Assembly (NCBI RefSeq): GCF_000702545.1
Contig: NZ_JNIO01000002.1
Span: forward strand, 894,530-958,529
Length of the DNA stretch: 64,000 bases
Reading direction: 5' to 3'
Source: Selenomonas sp. AB3002
GTDB lineage: Bacteria; Bacillota; Negativicutes; Selenomonadales; Selenomonadaceae
The notes below the pieces were generated by a model that was not told where the DNA came from, did not search any database, and saw nothing but the letters and a program-made list of their open reading frames with translations. A program made the translations under genes and the position numbers. Shown here one piece after another: positions 26,138 through 35,085 of this stretch (position 1 is the first letter of the stretch; each line of letters starts with the position of its first letter).

Positions 26138-27710
26138 AGCCCAAAAAACTCACCCGCAAGCTCTGGGGCTACTTTGCCCTGAGCCTGCTGATCTTCTCCC
26201 TGCTGATGGGAACTGTCTTCGCCTTCCTCTTCGTTGAATATAACCGCCAGTCCCATCAAGAAGAGATGCGCCATCAGGCAGCGACTTTGGCAGAGGCATA
26301 TCCAACCTTCAGAGAGGCAGGCTTTTTGGCACCAGAGAACCTGTCTGCCGCAGAAACCGCCCCGAGCCGCCATGGCTCACGCCACGGCATGAGGGGCAGC
26401 GGCAACGCTTCCGTCCCCGGCATGGGGCAGTGGTGCAGGCACAACTACAACCTGCAGGACTCCGGCACGACAGGAGAAAGCCACCGGGCCGCCTTCCTGC
26501 AGGAAATGAACCATTTGGTGCAGGGCACCATCTGGATTGTAGATGAGAAAAGCCGCACCATCAGCGCCTACGGGAAAGAAAGCAGCCAGGCTATGACAGG
26601 GCTGCCCCGGCGGTGGAGGAGGTCCTGCAGGAAGTGCTCTCCGGTGGAACACCTGTGGCAGATTCCTTCTCCTCTCTCTTTGCAGAACCCATGGTGACAG
26701 CAGGCGCCCCCATCAGGGACAGCGCAGGCAACGTACAGGGGGCAGTGCTGGTGCACCGTCACCTTGCTGATTTGCAGGAAGCAGAATACACGGGGCTGAA
26801 AATCCTTGGGTCTTCGCTGCTGCTGGGCTTGCTTCTTACCGCCCTGCTGGCAGCGGCTCTGGCCCGTCACTTCATCGCCCCCCTCTACGCCATGAAAGAC
26901 ACCGCCGAAGCCTTCAGGAGCGGGGATTACAATGCCCGCACAGGACTCGCGCAAGATGATGAGCTGGGCCTTCTGGCAGGCAGCCTTGACGAACTGGGCC
27001 GCCGCCTTGGAGAAGCAGAAGCGGAGCGGAGCCTCTTGCAAAGGCAGCGGCAGGAATTCCTGGCCGCCGTATCCCACGAACTGCGCACACCTCTCACGGT
27101 CATCAAGGGCACCTGGGAACTGCTGCAGTCAGGCTTTGTGACGGAGGAAGGCAAACTCACAGACTGCCGCCGCAGGATTGAAGAAAACCTCTCCATGCTG
27201 GAACGACTGGTGCGGGATCTCCTGGAACTCACCCGCCTGCAAAGTCCTGGCTTCGAAGTGCAGAAGGAACAGCTTGACCTAGCCGAGCCTTTCAATGAAG
27301 CCCTGCGAAGCGCCCGCACCCTGGCAGAGAAAAAAGGCGTTGCCATAAAGGCAAACCTCCCCTCTCCCCTGCCCTTCACCGGTGACTATGGGAGACTCCG
27401 GCAGCTCCTGCTGGTATTGCTGGACAACGCCGTCAAGTTCTCCCCTGCAGGGACAGCCGTAGAAGTTGAAGGCGAACTCAGCGGCCAGGACTGGCAGCTC
27501 CAGGTCACAGACCATGGCCCCGGCATCCCCCCGGAGGACCTGCCCCATATCTTCGACCGCTTCAAGAAAGGCGGCCAGGACAACGCCCAGGGCACAGGCC
27601 TGGGACTGGCCATTGCCAGAGAGATTGCCCTGAGGCATGGCATTGAGCTGACCTGCGAAAGCCGCCAGGGAGAAGGAGCTTCCTTCATCCTCAAAGGAAA
27701 AACTGCATAG
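26131..27710 (+). pseudogene. Sensor histidine kinase, frameshifted once
   Basis: Two frames together form one normal kinase. The first (26131 to about 26595) has a membrane helix and a sensor loop with SRHGSRHGMRGSG and GQWCRHNYN. The second (to 27710) has the rest of the sensor region, membrane helix 2, HAMP, HisKA with SHELRTPLTVIKG, and a HATPase domain with DNAVKFSPAG and GTGLGLAIA. The frames join near 26590-26600, where one base appears to be missing, probably one G of a GGG before CTATGACAGG. This may be a real mutation or a sequencing error. It is coupled to the response regulator. Confidence 0.82.
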
Positions 27711-27713
27711 ATA

Positions 27714-27748
27714 GATGCCCCCTGCAGCCACAAGCCGCAGGGGGCATC
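27714..27748. terminator. Intrinsic terminator after the kinase gene
   Basis: Perfect stem GATGCCCCCTGC with GCAGGGGGCATC between convergent genes. Confidence 0.8.
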
Positions 27749-27766
27749 CTATTTCCTTGATATATC

Positions 27767-28861
27767 TTACTTTGCTTCCCTCTTCACATTATCCCCATAG
27801 ATGGTCTTGAAGTCCTTCTTCATGGAGATAGTGGTCCAGCCGCGCTCCTTGGCAAATTTCTCCTGCTTCGCAGCCTTGGCCAGGTTGCCCAGTTCCCTCT
27901 CTGTGTCATCGCAGAGCACGTAGAAGGACATGGTGCGGTACTTGTCGTTCTGCAGGTTGAATTCCAGCATGCCGCTGTCGCCCATGGAGTTGCCGAAAGC
28001 CAGCACCGGGCGCTTGCCAATCTCGGTGAAGATGCTGAAGATCTTGTTGCAGTTGCCGTTCTCACCCAGGAACACATCGGAACGCACCACTTTTTCCTTG
28101 TGGCGGTCATAGAAGTGCTTGTCCGGCGCCTCAGAGCCCATGCCAGTGGTGACATAAGCCACGTTGGAGCCAATCATGTGGTCCAGGGGAATGTCCAGCA
28201 CGCCGTCCACCAGGCAGCGGAGGATCTCACGCTCGCAGGCAGAATCCATATAGACAGTGAAGCCGTTGTTCTGCAGGTAGGAAACAACTTCCACCATGGG
28301 CAGATAATAAGCCTCGCCGCGCTTCAGGTTCGTGAGGCCAACCTCGTTGGTCTCCATGAACTTCTTCACATAGTCGGAGTACTCTTCCTTGGTCATGCCC
28401 GCATAGGACTTGCGCATCTGCTTGGCAAACTCCGTCCCCAGCTCCTTGGGAATGGACTCCTTGTTCATGATGTAGGGCTTCACCTTGCTGGCGATATCCT
28501 TCATCTCCGGAGTAGCAGCAAAGTCCTTGTCCTCCAGGGCGCGATGCAGGAACATCATTTCCTGGAAATAGTAAGGAGCAGTCTCGCAGTAAAGGGTGCC
28601 GTCCAGGTCAAAGGTGGCGATGCGGTCCTCAGGCGGGATGTAGTTCTTGCTCTTGGGATTGGTGATATCCTTGACGTACTTAACCAGAGCCTTCTGACTG
28701 GGGGCATTCTTCTCCCAATACTGGAAATCAGCAGCCGTCTGCACATTGATAGCAGCCAGCTCCTCACGGCTGGCAGCATCAGCTGCCGTGAAAGTGCCAA
28801 AAGCAAACATACCTGCCATCAGGGCAGCGATAACTTTCTTTTTCAGAAACAGAGTCTTCAT
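27767..28861 (-). CDS. Secreted HAD-family phosphatase
   Basis: A 364-residue protein with a signal peptide (about 1-29, ending ADA). HAD motif I is FDLDGTLYCE (about residue 84) and motif IV is FGNSMGDSGML near the C terminus. It is likely a periplasmic acid phosphatase of the phosphoserine phosphatase-like kind. ATG 28861 has GGGAGG nine bases upstream. Its promoter and upstream operator are nearly the same as those of the Agp-type phosphatase gene at 36324-37634, so both are probably induced by phosphate starvation. Confidence 0.87.
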   Translation of the reverse strand: MKTLFLKKKVIAALMAGMFAFGTFTAADAASREELAAINVQTAADFQYWEKNAPSQKALVKYVKDITNPKSKNYIPPEDRIATFDLDGTLYCETAPYYFQEMMFLHRALEDKDFAATPEMKDIASKVKPYIMNKESIPKELGTEFAKQMRKSYAGMTKEEYSDYVKKFMETNEVGLTNLKRGEAYYLPMVEVVSYLQNNGFTVYMDSACEREILRCLVDGVLDIPLDHMIGSNVAYVTTGMGSEAPDKHFYDRHKEKVVRSDVFLGENGNCNKIFSIFTEIGKRPVLAFGNSMGDSGMLEFNLQNDKYRTMSFYVLCDDTERELGNLAKAAKQEKFAKERGWTTISMKKDFKTIYGDNVKREAK

Positions 28862-28904
28862 CAAATAAACCTCCCAAATTCGTCCCGTATTTCTCACGCT
28901 AACC

Positions 28905-28969
28905 ATTATACGGGGCGAAACGGAAGCAAACAATCCAAAAAACTGCAAAAATATCCGTAAAAATGAAGT
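28905..28969 (-). promoter_or_regulatory. Promoter with Pho-box-like repeats (HAD phosphatase)
   Basis: On the minus strand, TATAAT (28905-28910) and TTGTTT (28928-28933) are 17 bases apart. Directly upstream is a row of T-rich repeats about 11-12 bases apart (ATTTTTACGGA, ATTTTTGCAGT, TTTTTGGATTG). The same layout precedes the gene for the second secreted phosphatase. The 11-base period is that of PhoB/PhoP operators. Confidence 0.7.
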
Positions 28970-29002
28970 AAACCTGATTGAAGGCCTGCCTGTCCCAATA
29001 TC

Positions 29003-29983
29003 TTACCAGGTCCTGGCCAGAGGCGTATCAAAGGGCAGGGCGTAGGGGTTTTCCGCGGATTCCTTCAGTTCCCTGAACATCTCCGCCCTGAGCTTTGCTC
29101 CTTCCTCATCCTCCAGTTCCTCGGCGTAGCCCTTTACGTAAGCCTCGCTCATTTCCTCCCAGCTATGGACGAGTTTTTGTATGCGCTGCCCTGCCGTCAC
29201 GGCACAATTCATGGCCTCCCGCAGGGTGATATATCCTGCCAGGAAGGCACTGCCCGAAAGCTGGCAGGCCCGCTGCAGGTCATAGACTCCTTTTTCTCCC
29301 GCCACCAGCTCCTGCAAATTGCAGATCATCTCCGGGCGGCTGTTGGTATCCCATCTCCCGGACAGCATGAGGCTGGCCGAAGCCCTGCCAATGGGGTCAT
29401 AGGGCTGGAAGCCGCCGAACTCATGGATATCCCATTGGTTCAGCCGCCGGTTGACAGCATTCACAGCGCAGACCCACTGCCGTACATTCCACGGCACCTC
29501 CTGCCAGCCCAGTCTTTCCAGGGGCAGATGGATCGTTGCATCCTCCTCCCGCTGCCACTGCCGCAGCTGATCCGCCACCTGCGGCTCCATGGCGCTGCGA
29601 ATGGATTCTTTTCCCTCCTGCAGTTCCCTCACAAAGCGCCGGGGGTAATGGCAGATAAGCCAGCCATATACTTTTCCCACATCCTCCCCGTAAACTGCGA
29701 AACGGTAAAACTCGTCCTTGTCCGCTCCGGCATCTATATCCTCCCAGAGCTGCACCTCCAGGCAGGTGACCTTCTTATCCTCTATCCAATAGCGGAAATC
29801 TCTTATATCATCCGTATCATAGACCTTGTCCGTGCCCGTCATGGTGAAGGCGTCCTCTGAGCAGAAATGCACCTGGCCGGGCTTTTTCAGGCCAATCATA
29901 CGGCGGAAGATGTCACCGAAGGTGAAGAGTGAAATATCTGCCTCCACGGAAAAAGGCTCCAGGGAATCAAGTCTCACAGGCAC
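29003..29983 (-). CDS. DUF1266-like protein
   Basis: A 326-residue protein without signal peptide or membrane segment. The C-terminal half, from WDIHEFGGFQPYDPIGRAS through YDLQRACQLSGSAFLAGYITLREAM, resembles the DUF1266 pattern of a Trp, an Arg-rich helix and a Gly-Tyr-Ile segment. The function of DUF1266 is unknown. The start overlaps the end of the Sel1-repeat gene by ten bases, so the two form an operon. Confidence 0.6.
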   Translation of the reverse strand: MPVRLDSLEPFSVEADISLFTFGDIFRRMIGLKKPGQVHFCSEDAFTMTGTDKVYDTDDIRDFRYWIEDKKVTCLEVQLWEDIDAGADKDEFYRFAVYGEDVGKVYGWLICHYPRRFVRELQEGKESIRSAMEPQVADQLRQWQREEDATIHLPLERLGWQEVPWNVRQWVCAVNAVNRRLNQWDIHEFGGFQPYDPIGRASASLMLSGRWDTNSRPEMICNLQELVAGEKGVYDLQRACQLSGSAFLAGYITLREAMNCAVTAGQRIQKLVHSWEEMSEAYVKGYAEELEDEEGAKLRAEMFRELKESAENPYALPFDTPLARTW

Positions 29984-32478
29984 TCACTCCAATCTTCCGC
30001 CGGGGCCATGCCCTCCAGTTCCTCCCGGGCCGCCTCAAGGCCGGCTGCGGCGGCTTCTTCCAGATAGTGACGGCAGCCTGCCATATCCTCCCTGTCCCGG
30101 CAGTAGTGGGCCAGCTCATAGGCAGCGGGAGAGTAGCCTGCCTGCTCTGCCAGATGCAGCAGCTCATAGGCGGTGCGGTCGTACCTTTCCGCATCCAGTT
30201 CCAGATAAGCCTGAGCCAGCAGCACCCTGCCCTCATTCTGCCAGGCCTGGCTCTCAGAGACTACCCTCTGCAGGCACTCGACGGCCTTCCGGGGGTCGTG
30301 CCAGTCACCTTCATCCCGCATGGCCACACAGGCCCGGGCGTACATGGCCTGATAATCCCCCAGGGCTGCCCCCTTGTCATAGCACTCCACGCATTTGTCA
30401 AAGTCCTCCACTGTCCCGACCCCATGGAGATAGCAAAGGCCCAGCTGTGACCAGGCATCGGCACAGCCCATTTCTGCCGCCTTGGTCAGATAGCAGAAAG
30501 CCTTGTTGCCGTCCCCCTCGGGATTTTGCAGATTGAGCCTGCCCAGAGAGTACCAGGCCAGCTGCACATCGTCCGCATCCTCCGACAGAGTGGCGTTGAG
30601 GAACCACTGGGCAGCGGTTTTGAAATCATCGCAGTAATGTATGCCCAGCTGATTCATGGCATGGCCGCAGCCAAGCTGGGCCGCTTTTTCCCAAGCCGCT
30701 ATCCTGCCCTCCTCATCTCCCCGGGCGTGGCAATCCCTGGCCTCATTCAGCAGCCTGTTCCAGGCGAGGATCCTTCCACCCCTCGCATCCTGCTGCCAGC
30801 CTGAGTTCCCAATGCCCTTTCCTGCCAGCCAGCCCTTAAGACAGGCCAGCACCTTGCCTTTATCCATCTCATACCGTTCAAAGCAGCTGCCTCCCAGATT
30901 GGCAAAAAGCCTGTACCTGCCCTCCTCGAAGTAAACCCGCAGCCTGTCGTCCCCGGCCAGAGCACCCAGGAAAATACTGAAGTAAGCCCCCCGGGCAAGG
31001 AGATCCAAAGCTATGGCAATTTCCTCCTCCCCGTACTCCTTGAATGTAACCCCGCACCCCTCAGAGTGGAGGATGCCCAGCTCACAGGCCTGCATTTTCT
31101 GCCGGAAGCGCCCCTCCTGCCAGCTGCGGATAGTATCTGCCCCTGCAAATTTTTCTTTCTCCTCCTCGGGAGTTCCGACAAGGGTCCAGTAAATGCCGCA
31201 GGACAGGCTGTGGGAACTCCTTTCCCAGGGCAGTTTCTCAAGGCTGCGCCGGAGATTCCCCCGCACCTTCTGATGGTATTTTTTCGCCAACTCCCTGTCT
31301 TTGGCCATATCCCCATATCCATGGGCATAGACTTCACCCAACAGATAGCTGAGGCAGTCCTGCATATAGGGGTTGAGGGTGGGATTTCTCTCCTGGCGCC
31401 TCACTTCCTCCAGGATAGACCGTGCCGCCAACCGCCTGTCTATCAAGGTGCCCTCCCCGTAGAGCTTGCAGTAGCACATGATGGGCATGATGTCATCGTA
31501 GCGGTAAGTGCCCTGAAAGGGCAGGATTCTATCCAAAGCTCTTTCGCACCAGGAAAAGGCCGCCTCAAAATCAGGCTCCCCCAGCTCCCCGGTGAAATAC
31601 ATGGCCGCGGCCTCATACATGGCTTCCACATGGCCTTTTTCTGCCAAGGGCAGGAAATATTCCTCCAAAGCAGCCCCGGGGGCAGCTGTTAGGCCTTGTC
31701 CATAGCGCAGCATCTTCCCCAGCTTGCAGCGGGCATTGCTGCTCCCCAGAGCCGCTGCCCGCTGATAAAAGGGCAGGGCCTGCCGGTAATCCTCATTGTC
31801 GTAGTATTTCTGCCCCACACCCCAGAGCACATAGGGCACTTCTTCCTCGCAGAAACGCTTCTCATAGGCCAGCACCTTGTGATAGCAGGAAAGGTCCCCC
31901 GTCTCATGATAGATGCTTATGGCACAGTCCGTATACACATCCATGGCCCAGGGCAGCCCCGCATCCAGGGAGGCCTCCAGATAGGGCAGAGCCTCCTGCA
32001 CTTTCTCGCTCTTATCCCGATGCTTGCAGGTGATGACATCCAAACTGCTGTCCTCATAGCAGGCCCCCAGGAAGAAGGCCATCAGCGGCTCCCCGCCTTC
32101 CCCTGCATATTCCTTCGCCTCCTCAATCAGGGCCTCGGCACTGCCCCAATGGGAAAGCACCTGACTGTACTCCGAAGGCAGGAACCCCCTGTATTCAAAA
32201 GCAGAAAGGGCACCTGCGACGCTGCCTCCCTTGAGGCTCTGCTGAAGGCATGCCTCCATCTTCTCCTTGTCCCACACGGGGTCAAGCCCGCTGGTTTCCC
32301 ATACCGCTGACTGCCCCATATAAGTGCGGGCCAAAAGCCCCCAGGCATCTGCATCTCCTGCCTGAGCCTCCTCCCGCAAGATCTCCTGCCCCCGCGCCGC
32401 ACTCTCCGGATCATAATGCCCCCAGAGCAAATCCACAGCCTCATGCACTGCCGGGCTGAACCTTTTCGCCATAGTCAT
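29974..32478 (-). CDS. Sel1-repeat (TPR-like) protein
   Basis: An 834-residue cytoplasmic-looking protein made of many Sel1-type repeats. Examples are AAALGSSNARCKLGKMLRYGQG, AAEMGCADAWSQLGLCYLHGVG and GAALGDYQAMYARACVAMRD. Sel1 repeats form solenoids that mediate protein-protein contacts. No catalytic domain is visible. A ribosome site (AAGGAAG) precedes ATG 32478. It is the first gene of a two-gene operon with the DUF1266-like gene. Confidence 0.87.
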   Translation of the reverse strand: MTMAKRFSPAVHEAVDLLWGHYDPESAARGQEILREEAQAGDADAWGLLARTYMGQSAVWETSGLDPVWDKEKMEACLQQSLKGGSVAGALSAFEYRGFLPSEYSQVLSHWGSAEALIEEAKEYAGEGGEPLMAFFLGACYEDSSLDVITCKHRDKSEKVQEALPYLEASLDAGLPWAMDVYTDCAISIYHETGDLSCYHKVLAYEKRFCEEEVPYVLWGVGQKYYDNEDYRQALPFYQRAAALGSSNARCKLGKMLRYGQGLTAAPGAALEEYFLPLAEKGHVEAMYEAAAMYFTGELGEPDFEAAFSWCERALDRILPFQGTYRYDDIMPIMCYCKLYGEGTLIDRRLAARSILEEVRRQERNPTLNPYMQDCLSYLLGEVYAHGYGDMAKDRELAKKYHQKVRGNLRRSLEKLPWERSSHSLSCGIYWTLVGTPEEEKEKFAGADTIRSWQEGRFRQKMQACELGILHSEGCGVTFKEYGEEEIAIALDLLARGAYFSIFLGALAGDDRLRVYFEEGRYRLFANLGGSCFERYEMDKGKVLACLKGWLAGKGIGNSGWQQDARGGRILAWNRLLNEARDCHARGDEEGRIAAWEKAAQLGCGHAMNQLGIHYCDDFKTAAQWFLNATLSEDADDVQLAWYSLGRLNLQNPEGDGNKAFCYLTKAAEMGCADAWSQLGLCYLHGVGTVEDFDKCVECYDKGAALGDYQAMYARACVAMRDEGDWHDPRKAVECLQRVVSESQAWQNEGRVLLAQAYLELDAERYDRTAYELLHLAEQAGYSPAAYELAHYCRDREDMAGCRHYLEEAAAAGLEAAREELEGMAPAEDWSECL

Positions 32479-32647
32479 CGCTTCCTTCTAAGAATAGAGT
32501 ATGTATGTTAGCGTATTTAATCTATGGCAATATCGTACAGCAGGAATATTAGAGTTCTCTTAAACAGAATTGCCTATACTGCAAAATTCTGCGAAAAAGA
32601 TTTGCCTATTTTGCAAATGCACTGCAACTGCAGCAAATTTGCCCAAA

Positions 32648-32680
32648 ACAAAAGCCACCCCAAAAATGAGGTGGTTTTCC
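32648..32680 (-). terminator. Intrinsic terminator after the fic gene
   Basis: Minus-strand stem AAACCACC with GGTGGCTT followed by TTGTTTT. The remaining gap to 32478 holds the presumed promoter region of the Sel1 gene; nothing else is clear in it. Confidence 0.75.
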
Positions 32681-32689
32681 GCTTTTCCT

Positions 32690-33886
32690 TCATTCTGCTG
32701 TCAGCCGATATAGATAATTTCTCCCCCGCTCATCCACCAACAGCATTTCTGACGGTATTTTTTTCAGGTGGCTGTAGATGGTGTTTTCACTCTTGCCCAG
32801 CTGCTTCTGCATTTCCTTAACAGTAATGCCCTGTGGCGAAAACAGTGCCGCCTGCAGCAGCAGTTCGCACAAGGCTCTGGTAGTCTTGGTGCCAGGCAGC
32901 TCTGCCAACCGGGGCAGATTCTTTTCGTAGTCAGCCAGTTTCTGCCTCAGGCTCTCAGCAGCATTATTTACAGCCTCGCAGGTCAGTTCCATGAAGCCGA
33001 GGATAAAAGGCGTAAGCTCCCCCTTATTGATGTCCGCCTCTGTCTGGGAAAAGAGCTCATAATAACGCCCCCGCCGCCCCTTGATAAGTGCCGACAATCC
33101 CAGCGCCACCGCCGGGTGCAACTGGCGGGCGAAGAAGCAGGCCGTGATAAAACGGGACAGACGGCCATTGCCGTCATAGAAGGGGTGGATATAGCCCAGC
33201 AGATAATGGAAGATGGCCACCCTCACAAATACGGGAATGCTCTCATCATTCAGCACCGCCAGAGCCTTTTCCATGGCCTCGATGATTTTTGTCTCAGGAT
33301 AAAGCCCCCGATGGACAGTTTTCTGGGCAGCAGACACGATATCCACGCTGCCACGGCGGAAAATCTGCCCATCCGGCAGGTTGTGGGGATTGTCCCGCTC
33401 TATTTCATCAGACATGAAATCATCATAGAGGCGGCGTATATCCTCACAGGTCTTGAGGGGAAATTCCTCCCCCCTGATAATTTTCTCATACTGGTCCACC
33501 ACACTCCCCAGACGTCTCCCGCGCCTCACCCCCTCCGGCAGGGCCATGGCCTCCATGATTTCCCGCCGTGTGCTGCGCACGCCCTCGATGTCATTGGTAG
33601 ACTTGATTTCCTCAATCAAGCTGCCATGCAGATATATCTCCATGGCAGCACCGGGCAACCTTCCCGCAATCTCCATAAACTCCTTGAACTGCCCCATAAT
33701 CTTGTCCTGCAACAAGGCAATCTCTTCCGTGTAGCAGAAAAAAGCAGGATGCTCAGCATTCCTGCCATATTGCCTGAGGACAAAGGGCAGCTGCCTTGCA
33801 AACGGGCTGGAAAAGCGCGTCCGGTATTCAACCTCCCATTTATCGGGTTCCTTGTAGTATATGTAGTAAAGAGATTCGTATTCCAT
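32690..33886 (-). CDS. Class II Fic family protein with winged-helix C terminus
   Basis: A 398-residue protein. The Fic core motif HPFYDGNGRLSR (about 234-245) is complete, so AMP-transfer activity is likely. The inhibitory helix motif S/T-x-x-x-E-G occurs N-terminal to the core, in STNDIEG (about 96-102), which marks it as class II and self-inhibited. The C terminus (about 325-398) looks like a winged helix (ITVKEMQKQLGKSENTIYSHL), suggesting DNA binding. A set of matching half-sites lies just upstream of the gene. ATG 33886 follows GGAGG. The target protein is unknown. Confidence 0.92.
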   Translation of the reverse strand: MEYESLYYIYYKEPDKWEVEYRTRFSSPFARQLPFVLRQYGRNAEHPAFFCYTEEIALLQDKIMGQFKEFMEIAGRLPGAAMEIYLHGSLIEEIKSTNDIEGVRSTRREIMEAMALPEGVRRGRRLGSVVDQYEKIIRGEEFPLKTCEDIRRLYDDFMSDEIERDNPHNLPDGQIFRRGSVDIVSAAQKTVHRGLYPETKIIEAMEKALAVLNDESIPVFVRVAIFHYLLGYIHPFYDGNGRLSRFITACFFARQLHPAVALGLSALIKGRRGRYYELFSQTEADINKGELTPFILGFMELTCEAVNNAAESLRQKLADYEKNLPRLAELPGTKTTRALCELLLQAALFSPQGITVKEMQKQLGKSENTIYSHLKKIPSEMLLVDERGRNYLYRLTAE

Positions 33887-33900
33887 GGACGCCTCCTAAA

Positions 33901-33949
33901 ATTGAGGTCATTTTTACTTTCGACCTCAATTTTTGCGATTTTTGAGGTC
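33901..33949. promoter_or_regulatory. Candidate operator upstream of fic
   Basis: An inverted pair ATTGAGGTC (33901-33909) and GACCTCAAT (33922-33930) is followed by a third half-site TTTGAGGTC (33941-33949). It lies within 65 bases of the fic start, which fits autoregulation by the winged-helix part of the protein. Confidence 0.6.
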
Positions 33950-33996
33950 TTTACTGTATTTTACCACCCAAAAATCCTCATTATCAAGCAAAAATA

Positions 33997-34027
33997 CCCC
34001 TGTGAAGAGATTCTATCCTCACAGGGG
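33997..34027 (-). terminator. Intrinsic terminator after the small CxxC protein gene
   Basis: Stem CCCCTGTGA with TCACAGGGG followed on the minus strand by TATTTTT. Closely similar to the terminator at 36267-36302. Confidence 0.75.
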
Positions 34028-34073
34028 CGCCCTCATTTCTTACAGTTTCATCAATCAGACGGCGTTGCCTTCC

Positions 34074-34424
34074 TCATTTCTCCAGCAGCTCCGCATGATC
34101 CAGGATTGCCTTCCCCGCCATGCAGGCCGGGCAGAAGCAGGTATCACCGCCGTTTGCCTTGACCTCCTGAGCCTGTTTCAGCATAGCCTCCGCCTGCTCT
34201 GGGCCGAAGAGTTCCTTGGCCTTGTCCGAAGCAAAGAAGGGCATGACCTCATCAATGCTCTGCACATCCTCACGCAGACGGGTCAGCAGCGCCTCAGCAG
34301 CTGCCTTTTCTCCTGCCGTCCCCACTGCCGCAAGATAAGCCTGAGCCGCCTCCCGCAGCCCCGCATAGCAGCTGGGCGCATCAATGACAGCCTGTACCTT
34401 TGCCAAAAGTTCTTCCTTCGTCAT
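34074..34424 (-). CDS. Small helical protein with C-terminal CxCxxC motif
   Basis: A 116-residue helical protein beginning MTKEELLAKVQAVIDAP, with a C-terminal CFCPAC motif (about residues 98-103) that could bind a metal or be redox-active. Similar small proteins of clostridia and Negativicutes are sometimes labelled as chaperones in databases, but I see no support for that here. ATG 34424 follows GAGAGGAG and is preferred to the upstream in-frame ATG. Confidence 0.7.
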   Translation of the reverse strand: MTKEELLAKVQAVIDAPSCYAGLREAAQAYLAAVGTAGEKAAAEALLTRLREDVQSIDEVMPFFASDKAKELFGPEQAEAMLKQAQEVKANGGDTCFCPACMAGKAILDHAELLEK

Positions 34425-34525
34425 ACAAACGCTCCTCTCTTCCAAAAACATGTCCATGATACATTTTCTTCAACCTTCTTGAAAATCCTTCCTGCCTGAA
34501 GCTGGAAAGGTGATGCCGAAATGAA

Positions 34526-35035
34526 CTAGGGTAAAAAGGGAATCTTCCAGGCCTCTGTCAGCTTTTCCATATTCCAGCGGGCGTTGGCAGGGCTGGTTGA
34601 GGGCAGCTGGTGAAAGTGGATATCGGGGCGACTCAGCAGGGGCTTATTGTATTTTTTGAAGCATTGATAAGATTTGCCGCCATTGAAGCAGATGGTATGG
34701 ATATGGGGGTAAGCATCAAGCAGGGCGGTGAAGTCATTGCCCTGCTCGTTTTTTATGTCCGCGTCAAGGCTGCCTTTCCGCTCGCAGACGGCAATGGAAT
34801 CCCACAGGGCAATATGGTGACGGAGGAGCATATCCAGACGTTCCTGATAGTCAACAGGTGGCGGTGATTGTTCCAAAATGCCGGCCATCAGAGGCCAAAA
34901 GCGGTTCTGTGGATGGGCATAATACTGCCGGGCTCCAAGAGAGGCCACGCTGGGCATGGAACCCAGAATGAGATGGGTGCAGTTTTCGTCAATACTGGGG
35001 CGGAAGCCAATACAATGAAAATCGGATACAGACAA
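34526..35035 (-). CDS. DNA-deoxyinosine glycosylase-like protein (UDG superfamily)
   Basis: A 169-residue member of the uracil-DNA glycosylase superfamily. The pattern LILGSMPSVASLGARQYYAHPQNRFWPLM is typical of the hypoxanthine/deoxyinosine DNA glycosylase group, and LPSTSPANARW matches the C-terminal DNA-binding loop. It would remove deaminated adenine from DNA. The start is inferred to be TTG at 35035, six bases after AGGAGG; the ATG at 35059 lies upstream of that ribosome site. Confidence 0.82.
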   Translation of the reverse strand: MSVSDFHCIGFRPSIDENCTHLILGSMPSVASLGARQYYAHPQNRFWPLMAGILEQSPPPVDYQERLDMLLRHHIALWDSIAVCERKGSLDADIKNEQGNDFTALLDAYPHIHTICFNGGKSYQCFKKYNKPLLSRPDIHFHQLPSTSPANARWNMEKLTEAWKIPFLP

Positions 35036-35085
35036 AGGAACACCTCCTGACAATTTCATTTCAATAGCTACGAAACATACGCCCC

